Source: Chara braunii
Taxonomy: Eukaryota > Streptophyta > Charophyceae > Charales > Characeae
Assembly: GCA_003427395.1 (NCBI GenBank)
Contig: BFEA01000439.1
Coordinates: 210,567-235,107 of the forward strand
Direction: 5' to 3'
DNA length: 24,541 bases
Below, piece by piece: positions 1 through 9,691 of the stretch (the first letter of the stretch is position 1; each line of letters begins with the position of its first letter). The notes below the pieces were generated by a model that saw only the letters and a list, made by a program, of their open reading frames with translations, did no database searches and had not been told where the DNA came from. A program made the position numbers and the translations under genes.

Positions 1-60
1 GTGTGTGTGTGTGCGTGTCTGTGAGTGTGTGTATGTGTGTGTATATGTGTGCTCATGTTT
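1..60. repeat. (GT)n-rich microsatellite at the window edge
   Basis: The first 60 bases are an imperfect GT/GTGT tract with scattered interruptions. It continues beyond the left edge, so its length is unknown. Confidence 0.8.
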
Positions 61-247
61 GTGCGATTGTGCGAGTACATAGCGTGTGAATAGGGGCACA
101 ACGATTATTGTGTTTCACCTTTGATTAGTGAGAATGGTGTCGATGATGTGTGCCGGACCAAAAACACCGTGATTCCGTAAAGGGCAATAATAGACTTCGA
201 ATGTAGGACAAATTCTAGTGGTTTGACGCATGTATTGATCCTCGTGC

Positions 248-255
248 TGTGTGTG

Positions 256-292
<37 letters not shown>
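248..292. repeat. (GT)n microsatellite
   Basis: A nearly pure GT run of about 45 bases. ORFs that read through it give His/Thr or Cys/Val runs and are artefacts of the repeat. Confidence 0.9.
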
Positions 293-293
<1 letters not shown>

Positions 294-296
294 TAT

Positions 297-365
297 CCGG
301 CGGCCTGGGGACGCCGGACCACTCCATCGTATCATCCGGCGGCTCGGGGATGCCGGACCATCCAA
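297..365 (+). repeat. Short direct repeat around TCCGGCGG
   Basis: Two adjacent copies of about 36-39 bp start with TCCGGCGGC. Each contains GGGGAYGCCGGACCA, and a more diverged TTCGGCATCCCCG follows. The GATGATGTGTGCCGGA words at 138-153 and in the 81-bp repeat at 2220 are related in sequence. No gene is evident from 1 to 800 apart from repeats. Confidence 0.5.
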
Positions 366-806
366 TCATGCAGTTCGGCATCCCCGTCACGCCTCCCCAC
401 GTGAACGCATGGCTCGACACCCCTGTCACGGCGGAGCATGCCATGACATGCCGAAGCATGGTGTCAGGTGGTATGCCTTCCTGGAGACCGTGGACGGTGG
501 AGCACCGAACGTTTAGTCTGTTAGGGGAGACATTTGGAGAAGCAGTTAATGGGCGGGCGCCCAAGGAGCATATGGTGTTGTCATGTTATCCAGGAAAGCG
601 AAATATGTGGGTGCATGTGCGTGGCAAAGGATGCTGGTAGAACTTGTAGACCAGTTTTCATAGTAAGTGACAAACAGAGTACTTGCAGTTCATTTATGCG
701 ATGGGATCACGTCGATCGGAGTAAAATGTCGAAAAGTGACTAAAATTTCATTCGCTTCCATTGTAAGTGTTGAGGATGGGGAATGACTTAAGTTCGCATT
801 ATCTTT

Positions 807-809
<3 letters not shown>

Positions 810-871
<62 letters not shown>

Positions 872-896
872 CGCGCGCGCGCGCGCACACACACAC
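810..896. repeat. Compound (CT)n-(GC)n-(AC)n microsatellite
   Basis: About 58 bases of CT are followed by a 16-base GC alternation and about 10 bases of AC. The tract borders the open frame that leads into the protease ORF, so it may mark the left breakpoint of that coding segment. Confidence 0.9.
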
Positions 897-900
897 GGGG

Positions 901-1104
901 TACCGGGCGACACTGAATGAGGGAGTGATTGACAAGCACGGTTTGAACATGTACATGTTAATGGATATGCCACAAGCAGACATTATCAACACACAGTTCA
1001 AATTGTTGCTCGTTGATGCTGTTAACCAGTGCTATGGAGGCGAACGCAGCTGTGTACATGGCTGGACTATTCACTTAGCAACGGACGCTCTGAATGAGAC
1101 TTAG
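901..1104 (+). pseudogene. Open segment in frame with the protease, ended by one TAG
   Basis: From 901 the frame used by the protease ORF is open, with normal-looking amino acid composition (for example DMPQADIINTQFKLLLVDAV, beginning about 961), up to a single TAG at 1102-1104. Reading past the TAG continues through EEALRH straight into the ATG at 1123. An internal ATG at 949 could start a 51-codon ORF. Three explanations fit: an N-terminal part of the protease cut by a nonsense mutation, a separate upstream ORF, or a reassigned or read-through TAG. I do not recognise a domain here. The left edge runs into the CT/GC/AC tract, where the frame stays formally open. Confidence 0.4.
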
Positions 1105-1122
1105 GAAGAAGCATTACGTCAC

Positions 1123-1854
1123 ATGAGCATAGAGTTGAATAATACGAAAACCTTGGCAACCACGATGAATGAAGCCACGGGGGAGCGGCTGTTATTCACA
1201 GTGCATGACTTCAACGTCCTCATCCATGAGAACGAGTGGTTGAACGACAACATTGTGAATTTCTACATGAAACTCATTCTGCATGACAACAATTGCAGAA
1301 AGTTTCATCGTGAACGTGATACTTCCTTTGACAAGTCAAATGCATGTGGAGCACGCACGGTCCCTGTCACCGCTGCATATAGCTCATACTTTTTCGCTAA
1401 GTTGTTAGGGAAAAACATGGAATATAGCTACGAGAGAGTTGCTCGGTGGTTTCGAGATGTAATCATAGCAGACACGGAGTTGATTCTAACTCCGTATCAC
1501 GATATAAAACGGAAACACTGGACCCTTTTGGTAGCCGACCGTCGACGACATGTCATAGAGTATTACGATTCGATGGACACGAGCATCGAGTTTGCTAAAG
1601 AGTTGACAGGGCACTTCGCAAGCTTTATAGTACAGCGCTCGACTCAGCAAGGAAGACATGTAGACATATCATGCTTCGAACATAATTGTCTCGTGGATGA
1701 CATTCCGAAACAAGAGGACGCATATCAGTGCGGAGTGTTTATGCTCACTTATGCATCTCTTCTGGCTAGAGGCAAGGTGTCACCATTCCATTTCTCAATG
1801 AAGGACATCCAGGGCATTAGACGAAGGATCGCCATAGACTCGATAGCTTCGTAA
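1123..1854 (+). CDS. Ulp1/SENP-like cysteine protease (peptidase C48 family)
   Basis: The 243-codon ORF has the ordered catalytic residues of the Ulp1 family. ENEWLNDNIVNFYM (residues 36-49) is the substrate-channel segment that typically opens the domain. KHWTLLVAD gives His132 followed by Trp, YYDSMD gives Asp149, and PKQEDAYQCGVFML gives Gln197 for the oxyanion hole and nucleophile Cys203. Known members cleave SUMO, NEDD8 or related modifiers at a C-terminal Gly-Gly; related domains are also carried by DNA transposons. The length is about that of the catalytic domain alone, with no long regulatory N-terminus. The ATG at 1123 is the first after an in-frame TAG at 1102. No introns are needed. 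An AATAAA lies about 150 bases downstream. Substrate specificity, and host-gene versus transposon origin, cannot be decided from this window. Confidence 0.85.
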   Translation: MSIELNNTKTLATTMNEATGERLLFTVHDFNVLIHENEWLNDNIVNFYMKLILHDNNCRKFHRERDTSFDKSNACGARTVPVTAAYSSYFFAKLLGKNMEYSYERVARWFRDVIIADTELILTPYHDIKRKHWTLLVADRRRHVIEYYDSMDTSIEFAKELTGHFASFIVQRSTQQGRHVDISCFEHNCLVDDIPKQEDAYQCGVFMLTYASLLARGKVSPFHFSMKDIQGIRRRIAIDSIAS

Positions 1855-2004
1855 CTTGTAGTATATCATGTGAACTTCTTTGTAATCTTTTTGTTTTTTT
1901 CGTGTTGTACATTACTGATAACGCTATAGTGTTTTGCATGGGAAGGTCACATTTGCGACGTATTTCTGCAATACAATGGATATCTCCTGTTGCCTCTGTT
2001 GACA

Positions 2005-2010
2005 AATAAA
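2005..2010 (+). promoter_or_regulatory. Possible polyadenylation signal (AATAAA)
   Basis: AATAAA lies about 150 bases after the protease stop codon, in AT-rich sequence with no other gene. It is a plausible 3' end signal, but the hexamer is common by chance. Confidence 0.35.
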
Positions 2011-2219
2011 CAGCGAAGAAATGTGAAATGAGGTTAAAACTCTTTGAGTAATTCCACGAATGACGTTGGGTGCATATGGTATGAATGTTTTATCTCGGTA
2101 GAGGTTACAACGTTCATGGGGATAAGTGTGGCAATAACACGATATCATAAAGACAAATGCTCAAATAACGGCAGACCTGACGATGGAAGCCGTGTCATAT
2201 ACTTGTGATACGAAGGATG

Positions 2220-2381
2220 AGAGTCCGATGATGTGTGCCGGATGATGCACCCTTACGGTGCATGCCGGGCCATGCCATGGTGACCTTTGGGGTGTATTTT
2301 AGAGTCCGATGATGTGTGCCGGATGATGCACCCTTACGGTGCATGTCGGGCCATGCCATGGTGACCTTTGGGGTGTATTTT
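2220..2381 (+). repeat. 81-bp tandem duplication with an internal hairpin
   Basis: Two copies (2220-2300 and 2301-2381) differ at one C/T position. Each contains ATGCACC-CTTAC-GGTGCAT, a perfect 7-bp stem with a 5-nt loop (2245-2263 in copy 1). A decayed third copy may begin at 2382 (ATGATGATGTATG). The unit is a multiple of three, but no convincing protein is encoded. Confidence 0.85.
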
Positions 2382-2620
2382 AACATTATGATGATGTATG
2401 TTGTATGATGGACTCTTAGGGTAGAGGATATACCATATCATACTTGTGGTGAATGGTCAATGATAGATGATAGACATCTTATGGGAAAGGGTATACTAAG
2501 ACCATGTGATGGTAGCCATCACTACAAAGAAAGAAGTCACTCATTTTCACACAAAAAACATAGGCGAAATTGTGAAAGCTCAATTTCGCGAAAATAGTAA
2601 AAAATGTCAATTTTAACGAA
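2382..2620. other. No gene seen
   Basis: AT-rich sequence with GATGATGTATG-like words related to the preceding repeat and a short inverted pair near 2568-2591 (CGAAATTGTGAAAG / CTCAATTTCGCG). I see no ORF of interest. Confidence 0.5.
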
Positions 2621-2629
2621 ATGTCAGTT

Positions 2630-2860
2630 TAAACCAAAGATCCGTAACGTGACGCAGAGGACTGAGTGGACAACGTGGCCCGAACAGAATCGTGACAAGC
2701 ATCGTGCATTCTCATACGTAATGTACGTAATAACCGAGGACCTGCAAATGTGATGAAAGGACTGAATGGACAATGAGGCGCGATCAGAGACTCGACGAGC
2801 GATGTGCGTTCCTCATTCATTCATAGTGGTGATGAAATAGCGCAGGGAGGACTTAGATAC
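2630..2860 (+). repeat. Diverged direct repeats, related to 4510-4620
   Basis: Two diverged copies contain GAGGACTGAGTGGACAA or GGACTGAATGGACAATG. Each then continues into CGTGACAAGCATCGTGCATTC or CGACGAGCGATGTGCGTTCC. A third relative is at 4510-4620 (GATAAGTATTGTGCATTCCC, then ATAGCGTAGGGAAGACTTAG). The order of modules is kept, which argues for segmental duplication of about 1.7 kb spacing. Confidence 0.55.
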
Positions 2861-2885
2861 TAGTCTTGTCTTGACCGGGACTTAC

Positions 2886-3007
2886 CTCTATCTCGTAGTA
2901 CACAATAGCGAAGCAGAATGCTAGGATACCTATGACTAGCCCAATCAATGCTCCAACGCAGACCAACCATGCATCATCCCCACCACAAAGTGTAAAAGGG
3001 TATGGCG
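2886..3007 (-). CDS. Candidate exon encoding one membrane span
   Basis: On the minus strand a stretch ends at a strong donor, GAG|GTAAGT (exon end at 2886), and may begin after TTTCCTGTGTATAG (exon start at 3007). Between them 40 codons are open and encode a Gly-Gly-Asp-Asp-rich start, then a hydrophobic helix LVCVGALIGLVIGILAFCFA (residues 14-33), then IVYYEIE. This looks like an internal exon of a membrane protein. No neighbouring exon can be assigned with confidence. A related but broken copy lies at 4618-4740. The acceptor choice is uncertain because the same frame is also open upstream of it to a TGA near 3085. No family is recognised. Confidence 0.35.
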
Positions 3008-3139
3008 CTATACACAGGAAAGAGGCCGCCAGGTCCAGACATGCGCAGACGAAGAGGAGGGGAGAGATGGGAAGTCTTTCAGTCCCTCATAATCCTCGTC
3101 AAAATGTCTGAGGTCCAAGGTCGAGTCTTGATCCAAAAT

Positions 3140-3253
3140 GCCACCAAACTCCCTCTCTCTCTCTCGCTCAGAGTCTGTTGATGCAGCGAGAGGGCGAGAG
3201 GGAGATGATGGACTGAGAAGAAGAAGAATAATAACTTTTTCTCTCTCCCCTTG

Positions 3254-3256
<3 letters not shown>
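3140..3256 (+). repeat. Purine-rich module shared with 11230-11370
   Basis: Both places have a CT run, then a GAGAGGG..GA(A/T)GA..GATGGAC(T)..GAGAAGAAGAAG segment, then CT-rich sequence and a CA microsatellite. The order and local words match, indicating copies of one dispersed element carrying its own CA repeat. Confidence 0.5.

Positions 3257-3318
<62 letters not shown>
3257..3318. repeat. (AC)n microsatellite
   Basis: About 62 bases of pure AC repeat. Confidence 0.95.
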
Positions 3319-3320
<2 letters not shown>

Positions 3321-3488
3321 TGCTTATTGTTTCTCGTTTGCATGTGTGTAGCAGCTTGAGCATGTGCTTGTCCGTGTAAAGCGTTTCTCTCCTTGCCAGA
3401 GTTGATTCTGGTCCCGTCGTGCACTCAGAGTTCTGCCTGTCCGCCTCCATTTCGCCTGTTTCCAAGTCCGTATTTCCTCTCCGCATGT

Positions 3489-3491
3489 ATC

Positions 3492-3570
<79 letters not shown>
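3489..3570. repeat. (CT)n microsatellite
   Basis: About 80 bases of almost pure CT with two CTTT interruptions at its left end. Confidence 0.95.
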
Positions 3571-3574
<4 letters not shown>

Positions 3575-3616
3575 ACTACTAAGACTACCTAACACGCTGC
3601 TCAACACGCTCTATGT

Positions 3617-3901
3617 CTAAGGGTGATACCACCATGAACGAAACAAGGAATGCGAGCGGGAGAATATCAGCAGTCGGGACGAGCAACCACGAGCGAGACG
3701 ATCGCAGCGAATAGGATGAGCAACAACGAGCGGGAAGAAAATCGTGCTGATGGAAGTGGCCACGACGGCGGAGATGACGTTGCGCACGATGATAATGATG
3801 GCCACGATCGCGACGAGCACCGACGGGATCAAAACTTTGAATTAGACTGCCAAGTTGTGAAAAGCCCGAGCGTGGTTAATACTGGTTATGCTACTTCGTG
3901 A
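3617..3901. other. Possible coding segment, strand unclear
   Basis: Both strands are open across this GC-rich stretch. The plus frame (3650-3901) gives a charged Asp/His/Arg-rich peptide (GDDVAHDDNDGHDRDEHRRD in the middle). The minus frame (3617-3832) gives a hydrophobic peptide with IPSVLVAIVAIIIIVRNVIS and codons mostly ending in C or G. A plus-strand CAG|GTATGC donor at 3955/3956 follows, then a pyrimidine-rich tract. An imperfect repeat (GGGACGAGCAACCACGAGCG at 3676 and AGGATGAGCAACAACGAGCG at 3713) lies inside and could explain the open frames. No family recognised. Confidence 0.25.
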
Positions 3902-4201
3902 TCCGTTACGTTCGAGACAGCGCACACTTAATCCGAGGGAAAGACATCCTCGCAGGTATGCACTCCGTCTCCCCTTTCCTACCCCGCCTATTCCGCCTCT
4001 CTATCTCTTTCTTCTTCTGACCTTCGCCTTTCCCTACCAACTCTTGTTACATTGCCTATTATTATTCAAATACTACTACTGCTACTAATAATAATAGTAT
4101 CGATTATTAAAATAAAATGAATATATAGCAACTACCTTTCCAGTTACATACGATCAAAGTGAAGGTGCATTGTCTTCGGGGATGGTCATCCGCCTGCAGC
4201 G

Positions 4202-4500
4202 ATGACCACCATTGGTACAGGGGTGAAGCGTTCTCTCTCTCTTCTCATTCCCACTTCACCCATTTTTCTCTCTCTCCTTCTCTTTCTCCATTTCTTTCCC
4301 CTTTTCATCTCCCTTCGATCTTTCCTCTCCCCTCCTTTCTCTCTCCTTCTCCTTTCTCCTATCCCCTTTTCATCTCCCTTCGATCTTTCCTCTCCCCTCC
4401 TTTCTCTCTCCTTCTCCTTTCTCCTCTCCTTCTCCTTTTTCCTCTCCTTCTCCTTTTTCCTCTCTCCTCATCTTCGACCTCTGCCTTTCTGTTTCCCGCC
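4202..4500 (+). repeat. Pyrimidine-only tract with a 65-bp tandem repeat
   Basis: About 300 bases are almost entirely C and T on the plus strand. Within it a 65-bp unit beginning CCCCTTTTCATCTCCCTTCG occurs twice (from 4298 and from 4363), followed by several CTCCTTTTTCCTCTCCTT repeats of 18 bp. Serine/leucine/phenylalanine-rich ORFs here are artefacts. The tract could adopt triplex (H-DNA) structures; that is inference. Confidence 0.85.
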
Positions 4501-4617
4501 TAGATGGCGATGTGAACCAAAGACCCGCAATGTGATGAACAGGTGCGAACAAAATTATGATAAGTATTGTGCATTCCCGTATGTGCATAATGGAGTTGAA
4601 TAGCGTAGGGAAGACTT

Positions 4618-4740
4618 AGATACCAATGATATGAGCAATCAATATCGTAATGCAGCCCCGACATACATCACCATCGTTCCATGGTGTGAGGGGCCTAGCG
4701 TAGTACTCAGGAAGGTGGCGCCAGGTCAGACATTCACAGA
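4618..4740 (-). pseudogene. Decayed copy of the membrane-span exon
   Basis: The order of words matches 2888-3060: GATACC.ATGA..AGC.CAATCAAT, GCAGCCCCGACATACATCA, GGCGCCAGGTCAGACATTC, AGACGAAGAG. On the minus strand the reading frame that encodes the span at 2886-3007 is interrupted by a stop (ATTGGTATCTAA), and the GTAAGT donor is absent. This supports duplication followed by loss of coding ability. Confidence 0.45.
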
Positions 4741-4830
4741 CGAAGAGAAATGGATTAGACGAAGAAGAGAGAAGGGCGCTGCTGTTTACATGCACGAAAA
4801 GTGTGACTGAGAACTAGTCTGATTCTAGCC

Positions 4831-4892
<62 letters not shown>

Positions 4893-5794
4893 ATTATGGA
4901 TGAAGCACAAAAATCCAGAATCCAAAATCACACTGATGTCCATGTAGTCAAAGCCAGATAGCACAATGGAATCAAGTAACCATCCATTTGAGACTAATAC
5001 AGCAGAATCGTGAGTCAATGTCCAGGCCCAACCGGGCAACTCCAACAGCATAACCCAATGCAGCTCTCTCTCTCGAGTAGCGCCTGGCGCCCTATGTACA
5101 CTACAGCCTATTCTCTATGACTATAGTATGAAAACAACGAGACAATTTGACGACCAGTGAGTGATGACGTCAATACCACTGTCGAGTCCCTCTCCACCAG
5201 GTACGTCCTCTCTTCACCCACATTCTTCCTTGATAACTCACACAGCGCCCTTCACCTTCACTGCACCCTCATGCGGCCTGACTATGGCCGCCAGTGCCCC
5301 TGTGTGCAGGCAGCGCCCTACATCCTAGCGCTAGCCTGCCTCATCCCAGCGCAACAGCTTGCATTCGCCCAGCGTGCCAGCAATGCCCGCATTGACCAAG
5401 ACCCCTGCCCACTCGCATTCTCTGCCTGTATGTCAATGCTGCATGTGGGCGGTCTGCCTTGAGCCTGCGTTTCAGACCCAGACCCTGCGCCCAGGCCCAA
5501 CCCAGATGTGGCCCAGGCTGTACAGTTGTGCCCCTTGGGTCAGGGCCGCTATCCATATGCAGACCCTTTCCGGTTTCCCCTTTGGTCTGCCTGGCCTTAT
5601 TGACGACAATGCTGCTTTCTCATCGGTCTACAACGGCAATGATGCAACTATCTGATACCCACTTTACGAGAATGTTTGTAAGAAAAGGCTTGTTCGTGGA
5701 TGTCCTGACCAGCCTTCACTTAGGGCGGTCACAGGTCTGGCCTGCCTTCACTTAGGGCAGGCACAAGGCCTGTTGTGCTGCTTTTACATACATG
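4831..5794 (+). repeat. Array unit 1 (type A, long form)
   Basis: It starts with a pure AAT tract (4831-4890). A type A body, AGCGCCTGGCGCCCTA (about 5078), GATGACGTCAATACCACTGT and CCACCAG|GTACGTCC (donor at 5201) follow. A GC-rich 3' part of about 590 bases (from about 5203) is shared only with unit 2 and ends in 1.5 copies of a 33-bp minisatellite (5716-5765). Confidence 0.75.
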
Positions 5795-6810
5795 ATAATG
5801 ATAATAATAATAATAATAATAATAGTAGAAATAAAACGCAAGGGACTTGAATGTGGATGAAGCACAGAAAATCAAACCGCAAAATCACATTGTTGCCCTG
5901 GTTAGTCAAAGCAAGAGCAGATAATACAATGAAACCGAGTAACTATCCATTTGAGAATGATACAGAAAAAAATTGTGAGTCAATGTCTGAGCCCAACAGG
6001 GCAGCACCAACAGCCTACCCCTTTGTAGCTCTCTGTCTGAGTGGCGCCACACGCCCCACCTACTCTACAGGCTATACCTACGACTGCAGCAATGAAAGAA
6101 AATAGACAACTTAACTACCAGCGAGTGATGATGTCCATACCTAATGTCGGCTTCCACCTTCATCAGGTACGTGTCCTCATCATCCACACTCTCCCTTGAT
6201 AACCCACAGCGCCCTTCACCTCTTCTGCACCCTCATGCGGCCCGGCTTTGGCCGCCAGTGCCCAGGTGCGCAGGCAGCGCCCTACCACCTAGCGCTGGTC
6301 TGCCTTGCACCTCTCTTGGCGCAGCGCAGCAGCAGCAACAACTCGCATTAGCGCAGCATGCCGGCGTTTGCCCGCAATGACCAAGATGCCTGCTCACTCG
6401 CCCTGCTTGCCTATCTGCTATTGCTGTGTGTGGGCTGCCTCCCTTCAGCCTGCGTCTGGGCCTCAGTGGCTGAAACAGCTCAATACAGTTGAGGCCCGAG
6501 GCAATGCAGTTTTGCCTCTTTCATTAAGACCCGCGACCAGATTGAGATAATGGCCGATTCCCCCTTACAAGAATGTTGAAAGGAAGGTTTGTTCACGGAT
6601 ATTTTAACCAGTCCTTTACTTAGGGCGGCCACGGTGTCTGGCCCGCCTTCACTTAGGACGGTCACGGTGTCTGGCCCGCCTTCACTTAGGGCGGTCACGG
6701 TGTCTCGCCCGCCTTCACTTAGGGCGGGCACGAGGCTTGCTGGGGCCTATGCCCAGCACAAATACATGTCGGCAAGGCCCCTTTTGAGGGCCCAATCTTC
6801 ACAGACTACT
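5795..6810 (+). repeat. Array unit 2 (type A, long form)
   Basis: A close relative of unit 1 over its whole length: interrupted AAT tract, type A body, GGCGCCACACGCCCCAC, GATGATGTCCATACC, CATCAG|GTACGTGT (donor at 6167), CATGCGGCC(C)GGCTTTGGCCGCC, then a minisatellite expanded to more than three copies. The frame that is open through the donor in unit 1 carries TAA here. Confidence 0.75.
6604..6730 (+). repeat. 33-bp minisatellite
   Basis: The unit begins CTTAGGGCGGYCACGGTGTC and continues TGGCCCGCCTTCA. Three full copies and a partial one are present. Because 33 is a multiple of three, one frame reads a repeating SLRAVTVSGPP peptide; I regard this as a by-product. Unit 1 has only about 1.5 copies at 5716-5765. 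Confidence 0.8.
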
Positions 6811-7256
6811 TAATAATAATAATAGTAATAATAATAATAATATTAATAATACTAATAATAATAATCGCAAGAAAAAAACAATAATAACAAAAATAGATGA
6901 ACAATAAACAGGATCAAACATATAGACCAGACAGTCGTGATCCAATAGCAGAGTTGCATCACTGTTTCTCATTAAATAAGAGCATTCCAAAATGACATAA
7001 GTTGGAATAAGCGCATCATCATCATCAACGAGGTACCAATGTAGATGTCCTATCTGGCGTCCGGCGTCCAGATTACGACTGGCAGATCCCACCTAATCTA
7101 TCTACTATGCTGCTGATGACGTCAACAGTTCCCCATGTACGAGTAGATCTCAGTCAGTGCCCTACTCGTCAAGCACCGAGTAGGTCTCTCGTATCACTCA
7201 GAACCTCGATTCCCCTATACACAGATGTTATGCTTACTCAAGGATTACACTGCATC
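6811..7256 (+). repeat. Array unit 3 (type B)
   Basis: It has an interrupted AAT/AGT tract (6811-6865), then AGTCGTGATCCAATAGCAGA, ATCATCATCATCAACGAGG, TGGCGTCCGGCGTCCAG and GATGACGTCAACAG. The donor position reads GAGTAGGTCT and has lost the GTAYGT form. Confidence 0.65.
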
Positions 7257-7698
7257 TGATAATAATAATGACAATAGTAATAATAGTAATAATAATAATA
7301 ATAAAATTAAGGAGTACAAGTATGAATGATATATAGAAACCCAGATTACAAAATCCCCCCCAGATGTCCAAGTAATCGCGTCCAAGCAGAGTGTACAAAT
7401 GCACCGGGAAACCATCTATACAGAGCAACGCAATGAAGTAACGAGCAACTGTTCAAGCCCTCAGGCCACATCAGCATAGTATCCAAGTTGTTCCTCTCTG
7501 TCTGGTATTTAGTGCTCAGCCTATTCTACTAGACTATCTTACCAAGTCCTGTGCTCATTTCGACTCTCGAAGACCAACGTACATGACTTTCAAACCATAA
7601 CCGACCCCTCTTCGTGTACCAGGTACGTATCTCGTCACCCTCATTCAGACCTTGAGAACCCACACTCACAGTCTGATCTGCCCGCCAATGTTCATACA
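7257..7698 (+). repeat. Array unit 4 (type A-like)
   Basis: AAT tract at 7257-7304, a body with CCCAGATGTCCAAGTAATCG, a reduced GTGCTCAGCC motif, and GTACCAG|GTACGTATC with the donor at 7623. Confidence 0.6.
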
Positions 7699-7709
7699 TA
7701 ATAATAATG

Positions 7710-7748
<39 letters not shown>

Positions 7749-8160
7749 GTTAAATACATGAATATTGAAGAAGCACAGATACTCAATTGCCAAATCACAC
7801 TGAAGCCCGAGCAGTCAAGCATGAGTAGATAGCACAATGGAACCGAGTAACCGTCCATTTGAGAATGATACAGAAGAATCGTGAGTCAATATCCAAGCCC
7901 AATCAGGGCAACACTAACAGCATAACTCAATGTAGCTCTCTGTGTTGAGTGGCGCCAGGCACCCTATCCATTCTACAACCCATTACTTCAACTACAGTAT
8001 GACAACAACCACGCAAACTTGACTACCAGCGGGTGATGATATCAACACCAATGTCGACCCCCTCTCTACTTATGCATGTCCTCCCTTCATCCACACTATA
8101 CCTTGATGACCAATGCAGCGTCCTTCACTTCCGAAGAACCACCTTCGATCTCACCTCCCC
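7699..8160 (+). repeat. Array unit 5 (type A)
   Basis: The AAT tract (about 7699-7746) is followed by the type A body (GAATCGTGAGTCAATATCC at 7874), GGCGCCAGGCACCCTA and GATGATATCAACACC. The donor site reads TATGCATGT instead of CAGGTACGT. About 700 bases of unrelated sequence follow before the next body. Confidence 0.65.
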
Positions 8161-8500
8161 TGAGTTTGTCTGTTTCTTTTTGTCCCCGCTTCCGGTCAGT
8201 CCATGTTTGTCTGTTCTTTCGCCTGTATGTTTGTCTGTCTGCTTGCCCCAACCTGTTCTGGTTGCCGGTGTCCGGCTGCCTGCGGTAGACTGTCTGTCTG
8301 TTCGACAGTCTGTACGTCTCTGCCCGTTTGCCTCCCCTTTCTTTCCTCTTCACCGGTGATGCGATACGGCTCGGTCCAGTCCCAGTCCAGTCAAGCAAGT
8401 ACCGTCTGGGACTGTGTACACCGTGGCCAGGGAGAGAGGTCAGACCAACGCATCACAGAAGTATAAATTAAGAGGCTGCGCCCAACCATCTATTCAGTCA
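8160..8500 (+). other. TGTCTG-rich interruption of the array
   Basis: From about 8160 to 8340 the plus strand is dominated by TGTCTGT and TTTGTCTG words without a strict period. No gene is seen; several short ORFs on both strands overlap and none is convincing. Confidence 0.5.
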
Positions 8501-8601
8501 TGCGGAAGCCTTGCGGAAGCGCTGCTTCGGCGTCTTGTGCAAGGAGGTCTGCTGAAGGCCCGAAGACGAAGTGGGCAAGAGCGAAGCAGGGTAGCCATAG
8601 T

Positions 8602-8736
8602 GATAGGTAGCGGCAACCATAGCTGCCATAACTTAGTACAAAGTGCAGTGTGTGCGTGTGTCGTGAGTGTTCAGAGTGATGTGCGTGGGGCATCCAGGGT
8701 GAAGTGAGGAGGGCCGATAGGTAGCGGCAACCATAG
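8602..8736 (+). repeat. 21-bp direct repeat pair
   Basis: The 21 bases at 8602-8622 recur exactly at 8716-8736 (core GGTAGCGGCAACCATAG), 114 bases apart. A second shared word, TGAAGTGAGGAGG, occurs near 8699 and 8869. The function is unknown. Confidence 0.7.
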
Positions 8737-8849
8737 TGCGTGAACAGTGAGATGTTGGGTGCTGAGTTGCCATTGCCGATTGGAAGTGAACTCATATCTG
8801 GATGCCATATCTCTGAGTATAGAGTTTAGGGCCGGTCACCAGTTTGGTG

Positions 8850-9177
8850 TGCAGCCTGTCTGTCCGCATGTGAAGTGAGGAGGAAGCGAAATTGGATGAT
8901 GGCGAACTTCAGAAAGCAGCATCGTACACATGTGATTAGGAAGTCGCGACCTCGATCGAATTTGCAGCACTGTATCATGAGTCCCACCAATCACGAGTAC
9001 AATAAAGCTCATGACAACCAATGTTGATATAGTCTAATCATTATCAATCACAGGAAATGTCATCATCCTATATGGTTGTCCGTGCCCCGCCTGGAGATGA
9101 CAGGTCCTACCCAACCTACAATATAGTGTTGCCTGTCTCGGATGTACGCGAGGCGAGGACAGGACAAGTTTATCTAC
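8850..9177 (+). repeat. Array body without an AAT tract (type B)
   Basis: It contains GCAGCACTGTATCATGAG, TCCCACCAATCACGAGTACA, then a degenerate GTGCCCCGCC motif and GATGACAGGTCCTACCCAAC, matching the order in units 3, 6 and 8. The expected microsatellite is absent at its start. Confidence 0.5.
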
Positions 9178-9178
9178 A

Positions 9179-9219
<41 letters not shown>

Positions 9220-9614
9220 AAATAATAATAATTCAAATAATAACAAACGAAACAATAAGGTGCAAGGGAAATGAGTGATGGTAGGTCTCAGAAATCAAAC
9301 GGGGTCTCGCATCAACAGCAGAATTGCATTACGGTCTCACCAAATAAGGACTCGGCAAAACGCTCAGAATCAACAACGCTCGCATAGTCCCATCATCAGA
9401 CCTAATGTCGTTATCCTTTCCGGCGTTCTGCGCCCAGACCACGGATGGTCAATCCTACCCAACTCACAGCTATGAGGCCAGAATGTCGACGACCACTGTC
9501 CTTCTGAAGTACGCACAGATCTCGACTTCAGACACCAGGTATGTCTTTCATATCACTCACGACCTTGATCCCCAACACACAGTCGTTACTTGCACCTAGA
9601 GTCATCATGCACTT
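9178..9614 (+). repeat. Array unit 6 (type B)
   Basis: AAT tract, CAGAATTGCATTACGG, CACCAAATAAGGAC, GGCGTTCTGCGCCCAG (acceptor-like), and about 101 bases open in one frame, ending GACACCAG|GTATGT with the donor at 9539. This is the best candidate among the units for an intact exon. Confidence 0.6.
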
Positions 9615-9615
9615 A

Positions 9616-9691
<76 letters not shown>

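Noticed and set aside
3425-3607. ORFs made of Arg-Glu or Ser-Leu runs across the CT tract
   Set aside because: They are translations of a (CT)n microsatellite and exist in several frames on both strands.
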